DNA of 64,000 nucleotides from Sinonovacula constricta (lineage: Eukaryota > Mollusca > Bivalvia > Cardiida > Solecurtidae). Location of the stretch: positions 57,736,857 through 57,800,856 of the forward strand of contig CM017557.1 in NCBI GenBank assembly GCA_007844125.1, given 5' to 3'. The position numbers and the translations under genes are program-made. Each line of letters starts with the position of its first letter. The first letter of the stretch is position 1. Shown here one piece after another: positions 22,147 to 33,850 of the stretch. Under the pieces are notes generated by a model, which had not been told where the DNA came from, did no database searches, and saw nothing but the letters and a program-made list of their open reading frames with translations.

Positions 22147-22216
22147 CTGCAAAAAAGCAAAAATGCTGATCAGCCAATGATTAGTTGAAAGTTGTCTGAT
22201 CTAGATCTGCACTTTT
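22147..22216. repeat. Hairpin repeat D, diverged copy
   Basis: GCTGATCAGCCAATG...TTGTCTGATCTAGATCTGCA resembles the two arms of repeat D. Confidence 0.5.
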
Positions 22217-22506
22217 TTGTTATTAAATCTCTAGAAGGCACATATCCTGTTTAATTTTTAGGTTCTTTTGAATAAATGAATTACAATGTATATGTTTGAA
22301 GAACTTACCATGCCAAGAATGACAACACATATAGTCAATACAATGCAGGAAGTTATATATCACTTGTGTCTGAGAATCAAGCAGAAACCACCAATACATA
22401 CATGTATATAGTGTATACCAGCTTGCATAATACATGAAAGAAAAAGTGCTTCACTGATAGTGAAGTCGTATAAATTTTATGCCTGCTATCCACCAATTGA
22501 ACGGCT

Positions 22507-22583
22507 ATGACAAATAGTGTCGATCCAGATCAGCCAGTTCCTGCTGGGAGCCGTCTGATCAGGATTCACATTTTTGGCTGTAA
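22507..22583. repeat. Hairpin repeat D
   Basis: ACAAATAGTGTCGATCCAGA, CAGTTCCTGCTGGGAG, then CCGTCTGATCAGGATTCACA: two inverted arms around a CTGCTGGGAG centre, as in other copies. Confidence 0.75.
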
Positions 22584-22784
22584 AGTCTACATGTCTAAGT
22601 GTCTCACTTAGCGGGGTGCCCTGCTTACCAAGGTGGTCCTTTAGTGAGGTTTTACTGTATAAGACATATGATTTTAACCAATTTGTTGAAATAATTTAAC
22701 GTTGTTAAGAACCCATACTGTTGCTGAGCTTTTTGCTAATAAGTGTTAGCAAATGTAACTTGCCATAATGTTTGAAAGTGACCT

Positions 22785-22835
22785 GCAAATAGTGTCGATC
22801 CAGATAAGACAGATCCCAGCCTGTTTTTGATGCAC
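22785..22835. repeat. Hairpin repeat D, left arm only
   Basis: TGCAAATAGTGTCGATCCAG followed by ATAAGACAGATCCCAGC. The right arm is not recognisable. Confidence 0.65.
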
Positions 22836-23821
22836 ATTATTTGCCAGATTCATTCCCGCTAAGCAGGTTATCTTTCATCAAGTAGATTTCAAAGCGGCAA
22901 GGGAGCTTTTAAACTGTAAGTGTATTGTATTGCATTGCATTGGAGAATAAATTACATGCTGTGTAAATCTATAAGTGAATGTCCTAAGGAATCAAGTATT
23001 AAGCTTTGTATATGACCATCAATGTGTTTATTCTCATTGCATTCACAAAATTGTTGATATAAAACGAGATAAAGCATGGTTTATTCTTCATAGGTACATG
23101 TATGCACACTTTTCAAGAAAGCAGAATCATGTTTTACACGTTTTACAGTTGTTTGATTGATGATTTGCTTGCACTGTTTATTTACCTCAATTCAAGTTTA
23201 TTTTGAATTCATTTGTTTAGAAATGTCTAATTCAGAACAAGTAAAGAATTTGAAGCAATTTTCAGGGCAGATCTAGTCTATACTTTTTATGCTTGATAAA
23301 TTTCTACTTGATGGAGAGTAAACTCTGAATGTACGATTGAATCTCACTTATCATACATACCCAGGGTAAGTAAGCAACTGTAATCAAGTCGGTAATGTGT
23401 AACTTTAGAACTTTAGATAACTTCAGCTTGGAGGGTGGCAGTTAGGTTCAAACCCTTGACCAAACATAAAGTGTTAGTCACAGGGCAAAAGTAAATTGCA
23501 CAGTTGAATACAATCAAAACTCCTTGTGTAATTCCGTCCTCGGGACAACCATCCCTTGGATGTATCTGGTGCAATGATACTTACTGAAATCATAATGTTT
23601 TTTTTCGCCGGAAGTTGGAAGAAGAATATGTCTTAAATGTAGGTCACACAAAACATAAACAATGGCATTGTTTAACAGCTGCATGTCTGCTGCCCTAGGT
23701 AAATTAAATTTGGAATGATTTCAATTTGAAGCCGCCATTTACAGGCATCGTACTGTAGTGAGCTGTCATCTGAGCTGCCATCTTTGTTTTGAGGTCTGTC
23801 ACAAAAGTACTCCTTTTTCAG
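22836..23821. other. Unique sequence upstream of a candidate exon
   Basis: No firm gene. Near 23730 and 23780 are GCCGCCATTTA and GCTGCCATCTTTGTTTT, resembling YY1-type promoter motifs on the opposite strand. Confidence 0.35.
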
Positions 23822-23884
23822 GAAATGGCTGAGGTGAACCGACTACCTACATACATCAGAGAGATGGTTCGTGAATTATCCGAG
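23822..23884 (+). CDS. Candidate short coding exon, unrecognised
   Basis: A polypyrimidine acceptor (CTCCTTTTTCAG) is followed by 21 codons, EMAEVNRLPTYIREMVRELS and a final E, and a possible GAG|GTGTTC donor. The ATG at 23825 has G at -3 and G at +4. Unspliced, the frame stops six codons later (EVFRLS, stop). I recognise no family and it does not match the missing PPP1R14 segment. It could be the first coding exon of another gene or chance. Confidence 0.25.
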
Positions 23885-24130
23885 GTGTTCCGATTGAGTT
23901 GAATAGTTAATATGTCAGTACTGATTCTGATGCACTACTGGGTCTATCCAGATGTATGTCATTGGTCATCCATTATCAATAATTTGCTGGTTGTCTCCAA
24001 CAATCATTATTGTGTTGGTGACAAACAACTATAATAAACAGTAATGTTTTTACCCAGCATTTGACTAGTCAAGTTTAGCTGATTAATACATGTTATTGTA
24101 ACTTATTTTTAAAATACATTCCTAAATGTA

Positions 24131-24418
24131 CCAGCTGCAAAAGCTCAGGTGGTAGAGCTGCGGCTTGCGGATCGGGAGGTCGTGGGTTCAAACCACGGCC
24201 GGGTCAAACCAAAGACTTTGAAGTTGGTAGACTGTAGTAGTAGCTTCCCTCCTGATGCTCGGGACTAAGGAGACAGCATTATGCCTGACTCGTCGGTGTC
24301 AGTATAATGGACTACCCGGGTTCAGTCCCTGGGCACCTCATAAGTGCCCCTGTGCTATAATGATAGAAATGTCACTGCACAGTATCGGCAAAAATGCCGG
24401 CAAATCCCATCCCATCCT
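24131..24418 (+). mobile_element. SINE A, full-length copy
   Basis: A box AGCTCAGGTGGTAGAGC, B box GGGTTCAAACCACGG, body and TCCCATCCCATCC tail. ATTCCTAAA is duplicated at 24118-24126 and 24419-24427. Confidence 0.92.
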
Positions 24419-24457
24419 ATTCCTAAACATATGGGTCTTAAACAAAATACCTAATTG

Positions 24458-24967
24458 TAGTTCGGTTCGATGAAACCAGTCTGTCATTGGCCTTGTGCTG
24501 TAATTATAGTTTGCTGAACCCAGTCTGTCTGACATTGGCCTTGTGCTGTAAATGTAGTTTGATGAACCCAGTCTGTCATGTGCTGTAATTATAGTTTGCT
24601 GAACCCAGTCTGTCATTGGCCTTGTGCTGTAAATGTAGTTTGATGAACCCAGTCTGTCATTGACCATGTGCTGTAATTACAGTTTGATGAACCCAGTCTG
24701 TCATTGACCTTGTGCTGTAATTATAGTTTGATGAAACCAGTCTGACATTGGCCTTGTCCTGTAATTATAGTTTGATGAACCCAGTCTGTCATTGGCCTTG
24801 AGCTGTAATTGTAGTTTGATGAACCCAGTCTGTCATTGACCTTGTGCTGTAAATTTAGTTTGTTGTACCTAGTCTGTCATTGGCCTTGTGCTGTAATTAT
24901 AGTTTGATGAACCCAGTCTGTCATTGGCCTTCTGCTGTATATAGTTTGATGAACCTAGTCTGTTATT
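24458..24967. repeat. 44-bp minisatellite, about 11 copies
   Basis: The unit runs GTTTGATGAACCCAGTCTGT, CATTGACCTTGTGCTGTAAT and TATA, with some shortened units. It starts about 30 bp after the SINE A duplication. The 109-codon minus-strand frame over it is an artefact. Confidence 0.95.
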
Positions 24968-25389
24968 GGACTGATATACTCAGTGTAGGACCGTAAGGTT
25001 TGAAGCCAAGTGCTAGATGTCACTTATGAATCTTGGAAAAGAATCTGCCTATGCAAGGTTAGAAAACTTTCTTGTTAAGAAGAAAATAGGTAGTAATATG
25101 AACCCAGTAGTTCCCAGGCTTTGTGTTGGGGGTGGGTGCAAGGTGTCAGGTGGGTGGGGTAACACATGACATTGCTGCCCGGTTGCAAGAGATGCTCCAT
25201 CAGCCACTTGTCACAGGCCAAGGAGGCATTGTGCCCTGTAACACAGGTATCTTTCACACAATTATCCCTGATCATGCTACATTCATTAATAAACAGTCCG
25301 AAATCTCAGTTCTTTATTTCACAATTAAATGCAAATGTAACAATACACTTTCCTTGAGATTTAGCAGCAAATTTTGAGAATTCTGACCA
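24968..25389. other. Unique sequence with overlapping open frames
   Basis: Frames of 60-84 codons overlap on both strands at 25075-25377. A donor-like ACACAG|GTATCT occurs near 25247. No domain recognised. Confidence 0.35.
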
Positions 25390-25440
25390 TGCAGCTCCCA
25401 GCAAGAGAGCAGCTGGTTGATAGGGATCTAAGCTATTTGA
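25390..25440. repeat. Hairpin repeat D, partial
   Basis: GCAGCTCCCAGCAAGAGAGC followed by GGATCTAAGCTATTTGACTA matches the centre and right arm. Confidence 0.65.
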
Positions 25441-25708
25441 CTAAGCCTAAACAATTCCTTCTAAGCGAGCTAAGAGCTGGCATATGTCATATGCAAGCTG
25501 AACAGTTTCCGGGAGTAATTATCTAAATCCACAAAAGCTTGCTCTGGTTTGAGAGGATTTATGCCGTCTGCTTACCACCCATTCTTTTCTGTAGGCAAGA
25601 TTGCAGATTCTAAAAACATGTTAATTCCATCTACAAAACCTGTATTAATGTTACTCCTCATAATTATCTTAATTTAATGATTCATTATGCTGCTAACAAA
25701 CAAAGTTT

Positions 25709-25810
25709 GGTGGGGGTGATGGGGTGGGTGGGGTGGGGGGGAAGGAGGTATGGGGGGTGGAGGTATGGGGGGTATACTGGTATCAATTTGTCCATCCATC
25801 CATCTATCAA
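25709..25810. repeat. G-rich and CCAT simple repeats
   Basis: A run of TGGGGTGGG/GGTATGGGGGG units followed by CCATCCATCCATC. All frames are open here for compositional reasons. Confidence 0.85.
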
Positions 25811-25934
25811 TTGTTCTCTTATTCCCTCCATCTGTCTGTCCATCTGTGGGACAATTTCTGTGTGTACTTATTCTACAGTTTTTCGTCACCTTATATTTTT
25901 TCTGTAGTACCATGGAAACATTTACACTTGCTAT

Positions 25935-26045
25935 TTTGGTTAAAATAGTTATAACTGCTTTCAGTGATATAGTTATTACCACCTTCATTGAAATAGTTTT
26001 TACCTCCTTCAGTGATATAGTTATTACCTCTTTCAGTGATGTTGA
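25935..26045. repeat. 24-bp minisatellite, about 4-5 copies
   Basis: TTCAGTGATATAGTTATTAC-type units start at 25960, 25984, 26008 and 26032. On the minus strand they yield an octapeptide repeat, which accounts for the 151-codon frame. Confidence 0.9.
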
Positions 26046-26165
26046 TATAAGCGACAGATTAATGAACAGGGAGCTGGCAGGGTTGAGGTGCAGGTGCTTT
26101 GGTAAGCCATTGGATAGTTCTAGTTGCAAATCTGGTACTAATTGCTTTATCTGATATGAAATACA

Positions 26166-26685
26166 TTAAAAGTGGTATCGGACAGTTTGGACTAAATTTG
26201 TCCTTCTCAAACAACCAAAAAAAAATATTATTACCTGAAAAGATCCCATAAAGTACTGTTCATTGATATTGTTAATCAATGTAAAAGTGAAATTTAACAC
26301 CCAACTTGTATTTACAAATATGTATTTCCTATCTATTCCATGCTGCACAGTTAGCTATTTTTAAACTAAGTAAACCATGTGACCACTTACTTCATGAGAT
26401 CATGTTATATCATCATCTAGGTAAACCGTTCTGGCATTGATGTCTGTTTTGAAATTGAGCAGAACTCCTCATCGTGCTTATTTATAGGTTCATAACGTTG
26501 AACATTTGGTGTGATTAATTTTGCGATTTGTACTGTCTAACAATTGAGGTAATGTTCAAAATCTTTTTTTATATAGTTTTTAAGTTTGAGTTTATGCAGA
26601 TATTATACCTAACTTCCTCAAAACAGTGCTGAAATAGTGTTACATACATTTGATAAAAGCAAATTCTCTCGGATACCTCCTTCAA
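26166..26685 (+). mobile_element. TTAA MITE family C, copy 5
   Basis: TTAAAAGTGGTATCGGACAG on the left. The right end is decayed (GGATACCTCCTTCAA). Confidence 0.88.
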
Positions 26686-26789
26686 GAGTAAGTTCTAGTA
26701 TGATTGTATGTTATCCATATTGCTAATTTGTTAGAATTGTATTTGCAAACTTGTAACCAGTAAATCCCTTACCACTTTTGGGCATATAC

Positions 26790-26945
26790 CCTCTGCATAG
26801 AGTCCAGGTCAGGGTGAAAACTTCCAGCCTATCTGCAACACGCCTGTGGTTCTACCTAACAATTTCTGCTGCATCACAATTATTTCTTAGGGGTCTTCCT
26901 CAACAAATAATAGAACATTACCATTATGACAATAATGGTGTTAGT
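26790..26945 (+). mobile_element. SINE F, diverged
   Basis: GAGTCCAGGTCAGGG, then CTTCCAGCCTATCTGC, GTGGTTCTACCTA, GGGGTCTTCCTCA and CCATTATGACAATAATGG in the family order. Confidence 0.65.
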
Positions 26946-27477
26946 AAAAAGAATCCTAAAAAATATAAATATAACATGGCAATATAAATACTAGCAGTTG
27001 CTGTATCAGTAAAATCTAATCTAATATTAAAGTGGTTTATTCTTGTTTATGACAAGGAAGTTGGAAAGCTAAAAGGGATGGTCAGGTCTCGTTGATGATT
27101 GATTGTTGTCTGATGTTAGTGTGCAGTAAGGATATGGTTAAAAAAAGAAGACAAAAATATAAGTGATGATGCATTTCTTGTTAATTCACTCCTACATTCT
27201 ATAAAAATTTGAATTTATGAGAAATAGTCTTCTGATGCACAGATAGATATAACAAGAAATATCTATAAAAAAAAGAGGATAAGCCACATTGCTGAGGCTT
27301 TAAAATGTTTAATGTTCTTGCCACAGTGACTTACACTGTCTAAAAATTTTAATCAACACAAATTATTTATTGATTACTTTTTACAGGTAATAATGTTTAC
27401 ACTTTTATGAATCATAAAACACCCATTGTTGATAACTCCAGAAATAAAGTTTGCCAATTCTCATTCGACTTACTGTA
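26946..27477. other. Unique AT-rich sequence
   Basis: No gene or repeat recognised. Confidence 0.4.
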
Positions 27478-27974
27478 TTAAAGGTGGTATCCAACAGTTT
27501 GAACGATATTCCTTTTTTCTAAAATAACCAAATAAATCATTGTTACCTGAAAAAGTCTTGTAAAATGCTCTTAATTGATGCTCCAGATCTATGTGAACAG
27601 TAAAGCATAAATCCCCACTTGTTATTGTAAGCAGGTATTTCCTATCACAGCCACGCTGCAGAGATAACTGTTTTCAAAGTAAGAAAACCATGTGACAAAT
27701 TACTTTCCAGATAACATTATATAGTCATCCAGTTTATCCGTTCTGATGTCGATATCTGTTTTTAGCAGAGCTCACTATCTTGCTTTTTTTACAGATTAAG
27801 TAAGAATGAACTTTTAGATTTTTTACTGTGAAACAATATACGTAGTGTTCAAAACTGTCTTTACTTAGAGTAAACCAGGAGTTTATGAAAAAGATTATGT
27901 TCAAATTCTATAAACATGGGTAAGATATTGCTATATGTATATGATATAGGCAAACTGTCAGATACCACCTTTAA
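27478..27974 (+). mobile_element. TTAA MITE family C, copy 6 (best complete copy)
   Basis: 497 bp including both TTAA. Ends TTAAAGGTGGTATCCAACAG and, inverted, TTAAAGGTGGTATCTGACAG, both continuing TTTG. This copy defines about 24 bp of terminal inverted repeat. Confidence 0.95.
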
Positions 27975-28079
27975 AGGTCATCAAAAAAGCAGGTAATCTG
28001 TGAAGATTTGTAAATATTAACTCACCAAAATAAACAGAAACTAAAGTTTACGACATGTTTTGTTTTTGTTTTTGACATT

Positions 28080-28220
28080 GCAGTGACCATTTATGATCAT
28101 TATAGCAACGTCCAGCTGGGAGATAGACCCCAGACTTATGTCTGGTTAGAACCACCGGCACACCGCAAGTGAGCCTGATGACATTCTTACATTAAGTCCT
28201 TTGCCCCAACAGGGACTTGA
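28080..28220 (-). mobile_element. SINE F, partial
   Basis: Plus-strand phrases CATTATAGCAACGTCCAGCT, ACCCCAGACTTATGTCTGG and CAGGGACTTGAACCCT are the inverse of the F order. Confidence 0.8.
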
Positions 28221-28374
28221 ACCCTTACATTGAGAGACTAAACAGTAAAATTTGGTCTGGTCCAGTCGATATTGCAAGCTTGGTGGACTGAAGGACTAGT
28301 GTTTTTAAATTTCTTTCGTTGTTTGGTGCTTAAACCTCAGCAAATAAATGATTCAATTCCATGATCAGTCAGCC

Positions 28375-28480
28375 TGGTGTCAGGGTATTCTATAACAGCA
28401 AAGGCAGCACTGTAAAGCTGCTTCACTTGAATAATGTCTCTAAAAATCTGAACTATTGTGTGACCTTAAACTGATAAAAT
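28375..28480 (+). mobile_element. SINE B, diverged tail
   Basis: GCCTGGTGTCAGGGTATTC, AAAGGCAGCACTGTAAAGCT and GATAAAATAAAGTCAATAA resemble the B tail. Confidence 0.5.
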
Positions 28481-28786
28481 AAAGTCAATAACTGACTGAC
28501 AAAAATGTTCTCAGCCTATTTTCTGGGGTCATTAGTGGTGTAGAATATGTTGTTAGCCTGCCAGAATGGGACACAGTGGGGACACAGTGGGGGACTAGGA
28601 AGTCAGTCAAAGCTGTCATGCCTGACTACCAGGATTTCTACTTCCCTCTGCAGTTAGATATGGACCAGATCAACCATGTATATGTACATGTAGTGATGAG
28701 AGAAATTGTTTGATATGTTTGAGAGATCACTTGAAATTCATGTCTACATTGTACTCTGGAATGTTCAGTACATGCATGACTACTAA

Positions 28787-29037
28787 ACTGTGTTTAAAAT
28801 GGTCTTGTTATGCATAGGATTCTTTTTTATTGAATAGTAAATAATCTTTCGCACAATTTCAACTTTCAGGCAGTGAGATATGCATCAAATATATGAACCT
28901 CATCGAATGTACTGTGTTAAAATAATCTTGTTATGCATAGGAATTATTTTTTTGTTAAATAGCAAATACACTTTTGCACAATTTCAACTTTCAGGCAGTT
29001 AGATATCAAATCAAATGTATGAAACTCATGGATCATG
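28787..29037. repeat. ~125-bp tandem duplication
   Basis: TCTTGTTATGCATAGGA...CAATTTCAACTTTCAGGCAG occurs twice, the copies beginning at ACTGTG 28787 and 28911. Confidence 0.88.
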
Positions 29038-29054
29038 TAATGTAGGGGGATAAG

Positions 29055-29500
29055 TGAAATTGTTGTGCAAGTTTGATATTTGGCCTAAAGTTGAAACACG
29101 CTGTTTATCGATGTGCTACACCTTTCTGAAAAGTGAACCATAACGCCACAATCGTCATTACAAACATGTATTCCTATCTGTGCCACACTGCACAGTTAGC
29201 TTTTTTTAAACCAAGAAAACCATGTAACCACTGATGTTTAAGCTCATCCATCTCATTCGCTGTGACGTTGATGTCTATTTTTAGCAAGAATCCCAATCGT
29301 TCTTATTTATAGATGTGAAAATACTTGACATTTTAGATGTTGATTACCAAGTTTCACTGACCTCAAATTGAGATTGAAATCCGTCAAAGCTTAGAAAGAA
29401 GTCTAATTTTCCTGCAGAAATTCTTCACAAACATCCCAAACAGATGTCAGATATTGTTACATATATAAGACATAGGCAAACTGTTGGACACCACCTTTAA
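29055..29500 (+). mobile_element. TTAA MITE family C, copy 7
   Basis: The left end is decayed. GTATTCCTATCTGTGCCACA, TTTTTTTAAACCAAGAAAAC and the right end CTGTTGGACACCACCTTTAA are clear. Confidence 0.8.
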
Positions 29501-30430
29501 TAGAATTAGGGTGAGGAAGAAATTTGGTTTGCTTATTGTAAAAGTGCTTATGTTTTACTAGAACAATTAAAAAATTTTATATAAAAAAGCAAGCTGCCTT
29601 TTATGAACAATAATTTAGCTAGATATTTGTACAGTTCTAAAAATCAGGCTTTAAACCTATTTATTTATAGTTGTTCGGGAAACAAGTTCTTTCAACTTGT
29701 AATAAGCCCTCTCAACTGTCCACTTCCTGGATAGAACCAGTACTCAGGTGCTGAATACCTGGAGCAATGTGCAGTAAATAGTCTTGCTCAAGGACTAACA
29801 TCACGTAGGTCAGTTCAAACCCTGGACCCTCCAATCTGGAGTCCAATGTCTTAATCACTTGACCACAAACACCCACAGAAATCAGGTATGAACCTTGAAT
29901 AAGTGAGAAAGTTTTTCAACCATTATCAGCTGGATTGTGATTTAGAAGCAAAGTTCAGTTGATCCAATCTTCATATATCTGGCACTTATTCAGCCTTAAA
30001 GTCAAACTTCAATTAATGAGTTTATTGGGTTTGTTATTCAGTAGCAATGTTGACATAACTTAACCTGTTTCTTCTTAGTTGAAACTAAACCTTCAAGGCC
30101 AAGAAAAAAGTCCACCTTAGCACTTAGACTAGTATACATTGACAAAAAGTGTATATTTAGATTAGCCTTCTATTGATAGGTGTTGTCTGAACCGTATTGC
30201 ACTATTTTTTGCCTAGGCAGTTGCTTGTTTACTTTGCAAAGTGAGTGACTGGGTGAATATAAGAATGCATTACCGTATAAAAAAAACTTAAAAAGGCAGA
30301 TTTTGAGAAAAAGTGTACAAAAAGAAAAAAAAGCGAAATAAAAATAATAGACTGGCCTTAGTGTTTTAATAGAGTGTGGACTCAAGGAAGAGGAGGCCAA
30401 ATGTTTAAACCGAGGTTCGTTCCAGGTTAA
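29501..30430. other. Non-coding sequence with tRNA-like traces
   Basis: At 29800-29880 an inverted tRNA-like segment (TTCAAACCCTGGACCCTCC) suggests another old SINE head. Nothing else recognised. Confidence 0.4.
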
Positions 30431-30690
30431 GAAAACCCCAGACTTGAACCCAGGTCCTGACATACCAAAATCATAAAATATGGTAGTGGTATAGTTCCCT
30501 GCTCAAGGTCAAGGAGGCCCCAGTTTCAAAGCCAGGCCCTGAGATACCTATCTCAAAATATGGAAATGGTATGCATGTTGTTCCCTTTGACAGGTCTAAG
30601 AGGCCCCAGACTCAAACCCAAGTCCTGAAATCCCAAGTGAATGCAGCTTTATATTCATTTCAGGTAAACATTGTCTCCAGGTAAATGAAT
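30431..30690 (+). mobile_element. SINE B-like element with repeated B-box region
   Basis: The segment GGCCCCAG-CTTGAACCCAGG-CCTGA occurs three times (near 30436, 30517 and 30602), twice followed by a CATACCAAAATC-like phrase. It ends with a B-type tail (TGAATGCAGCTTTATATTCA, TTGTCTCCAGGTAAATGAAT). Confidence 0.55.
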
Positions 30691-31066
30691 GATTGTTCAT
30701 GATCTCTTGAATCCAACAAACAAACAAATTATGGGAAACATCTTAGCTAGATTTCAGCAGACAAGAAAAGAATTCAACAATGACAATCAGTGACTTACAA
30801 AATATCTTCAATTCAGCAGTATGACTAATCACTATTAACAGTTGCCATAATATTGACTAACAAAGGGTTTTCTTGTAAAAGTTTGGGTTAGCCCCCTACA
30901 TAATAGTGATTGTTTATTCATGACTGCAAAGATGGTAATCTTCCAAACCATTGAGCTAAATGGCGCTCCTTTGTCAATATTCATGGCGACCCATTGTTAA
31001 CATATTCTACTTATATCATTGATAGATAAAACATGTATGCTTTATCTTTGCCTCCACCCTCACAGA
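30691..31066. other. Unique sequence
   Basis: No gene or repeat recognised. Confidence 0.4.
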
Positions 31067-31440
31067 TTAAAGGTATATCACTGTTGGGATCATTTTTTTT
31101 TCTCCCATGTAACAAACTGAATTATTGTTACCTGAAAAGATCCAACAAAATGCTGTATATTGGCATGCTACATCCATGTGAAAAGTTTAGCATAACACCT
31201 CACCTGTCATTACAAAAATGTACTTCCTATCCGAGTCACACTGCACAATTTCGCTATTTTTAAACTAAAAAAACCATGTGACCACTTTCTTTTGATATTA
31301 TGTTACATGATCATCAAAGATAATCAGCTCTGACTCCAATAAAGTGATACCTATTTTTAGATGAAATCCACCTTGAGTTTATTTATAGGTTTGGAAACAA
31401 TGGACGTTTTAAGCGATATTTTTCACGATCTGTACTGAAT
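31067..31440 (+). mobile_element. TTAA MITE family C, copy 8, left part
   Basis: TTAAAGGTATATCACTGTTG, then the family internal blocks up to CACGATCTGTACTG. The right part is missing; a long-inverted-repeat element begins where it should continue. Confidence 0.8.
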
Positions 31441-33408
31441 AACAGTAGATAGATCCCGCATCACTGAAAATCCCTTATCTTGGCAGCCATCAAACTCCAA
31501 CGGTTTTCAGATGAATTGTATAGAAGTGTAAATTTTATATTCTTGTAATTTCTTCATGTGTGGTTCAAAAATTAAAAGCCGAACACCAATGTAAAGCTGG
31601 ACCTGGTAGCGCAATTGGTAGAGCGTCAGCTCCAGGTAGGGGAGGCCCCGGGTTCGATCCCAGGCCGCAACATACCAAAGTCGTTTAAAATGGTAGTGGT
31701 ATTGATCCCTTGCTAACGCTCAAGCAAATATAAGGCTAGTTCCACGACTGGTTGGCCCGGTGTCAGTATAATGTGACTGGGTGTGGTATCATGCCAGGTG
31801 TTCATGGCATGCTATACACAGTGAAGGCAGCACTAACTATGCTTTAAGTGGACACCGTCTCCAGATAACTGAAGTTCTGTTGGTGGGACAATAAACCCAA
31901 TAAACAATAAACAATGGAAAGCTCTTAAAATTCATATTTTTAGAATACAATTTTTGTAAAATTGATTAACACACAAAGAATTGATGCACATAAATAAATA
32001 AAATTATTGCCTCATCTTTAACCAAAATGGACAGTGTTTCTTTTTTATTTGTTATATTTTTTTACCTTTTAAACTTTTCAAAGTATTGTTTTGACATTTA
32101 AAATACTTCATAAAAGCTGTTAAATTTGATAATTTAATAAAATTCAGTAAAATGGACTGAAAAATAAACACACAGTGGTGAGTTTAATACAGCACATTAT
32201 TCCCAAAGCAGCTAGTAGTACACATTTTATCAATAAGGACATTCTGAACTTAGTTGAAGAATATTACCATTTATATTTATATAAAATTTTACATAAAGAC
32301 AATACTGAATTTTTTAACTTTTTTTAGCACAATGAAATTCATACATTGGTAAATTATGGCAGATTAGAAACAAAAATAAATGCATAATTAAATTGTTTTT
32401 AAATTTCCCCTTGGCAAGTAAAACCTTTTTTTTAAATTTAAAGAGCTCTTTAATTAGGTCTTCAAAGGTAAAGATGTAATTTAAGAAATGCTAAGAAACT
32501 AATATATGCTCAAAGCATACTATATAAATTCATGACGCCCAGTCAACTTATACCTGAATATGCTTAAGTGAAAATTATATACATGCATTAGTTATATCAA
32601 CTGCCCAAAACACCTTATCATAAGTTATAAATACCTGAATGAGCAATCAAAACCATTTAGCACGTTTTCATTTGTCACCAAACTTCTGATGCATGTAGTT
32701 GCTCATCCTGAGTGTCATGCAATGCTCATGCAGACCACATGAAGTGAGGCGTTAGGTTGGTTAAGGGACATCCTGAGTTATTTATAGTAACAGTGCATCC
32801 CCATCTGGGTTAAAAACGATAGGTTCTGTTATTAAGGCTCTAAAAATGATTCAGACTTAAACAAATTTACCTACCATATAGATAGTTTCCATGTGATGTC
32901 ATAGGCACTGATAAGACAATTTATAAGACAGCCATCTTTGAAGGCAGAAGCTAAATTAATGTAGGCCGAAATCTGGAAATATGTGCTATATTAAACTAAC
33001 CACTGTGTTTTTATTTTTCAGTCTACTTTCCTGAATTTTATATCAAAATAAACAGTTTTTATGAAGTATTTTGAACATTAACTCTATATTTTGATAGTTT
33101 AAAAGGTAAAACTAATACTACCAAAAAGATACACTGTACATTTTGTTTATGGATGAGCCAATAATTTTATTTATTTTTACATATTAATTCTTTGTGCATT
33201 TATCAATTTTAAAAATATCATATTCTGAAAATATGAATTTCAAGAGCTTTCCAATGGTGTGTATATAGCTTTTAAGTTTTGAATCACAAATGAAGAAATT
33301 ACAAGAAAATAAAATTTTGGCCTCTGTACAATTCATCTGAAAATCCCTTAAGTTACCAACCTAAGATGGCTGCCAAGACAAGGGATCTTCACTAAACTAT
33401 CTATTGTT
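31441..33408. mobile_element. Long-inverted-repeat element with nested SINE
   Basis: The left arm (31441-31586 plus about 31912-32016) and right arm (33151-33408) are inverted copies about 250 bp long. They share AACAGTAGATAG/AACAATAGATAG, CTTGGCAGCCATC, TTTTCAGATGAATTGTA and TTCTTGTAATTTCTTCAT. About 1.1 kb of AT-rich interior shows no coding potential. SINE B (31599-31911) sits in the left arm only. Superfamily and target duplication are not determined. Confidence 0.85.
31599..31911 (+). mobile_element. SINE B, full-length reference copy
   Basis: 313 bp. A box TAGCGCAATTGGTAGAGCG, B box GGGTTCGATCCCAGG, body ACTGGTTGGCCCGGTGTCAG, tail GACAATAAACCCAATAAAC. A 12-bp duplication, CAATGKAAAGCT (31587-31598 and 31912-31923, one mismatch), flanks it. 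Confidence 0.95.
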
Positions 33409-33850
33409 CAAATGATATATTTTACATTTTAAACTTTATATATTTTATCTCACATTTTTCCCAGGAATTACTTGAGATTCATCTAACACCTATAACTATA
33501 TCTCGATCTTAGTGTTAATAGGACTGCATTTATTAAGACTTTGCCATTATAAAAGCCTTTTGATTGAAATGGTCAGATTGTAAAGACATCCCATAAACAA
33601 AACAATGACAATTACTCAATTAAATAAACTGTGTCTTAAAATTAAAATCCATTTGTAATACTTCTACTAACACTTTATAGTATTAAATTATTTAATGGTG
33701 TTTGCTTTTAAAGTAATTAAAATAAGAATCAAGCAAACATTGAGATTTTTTTATTACTTAAAAGCTTAATACAATAAAATAAAATTGTATCACTTTTAAG
33801 GATTTTTTTTTGTATGAATGAAACTTTTTATCTGAAATTTTCTGCCATCT
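33409..33850. other. AT-rich sequence
   Basis: No gene or repeat recognised. The missing right half of MITE C copy 8 is not found here. Confidence 0.4.

Noticed and set aside
24338..24667. 109-codon minus-strand ORF
   Set aside because: Read across the 44-bp minisatellite and SINE A.
28492..28713. 74-codon open frame including VMPDYQDFYFPLQLDMDQIN
   Set aside because: No start context, overlaps a decayed SINE B tail, no recognised domain and no clean splice pair.
31599..31672. Possible tRNA gene
   Set aside because: It has A and B boxes, but the sequence is the head of SINE B, repeated with a common body and tail at many sites.
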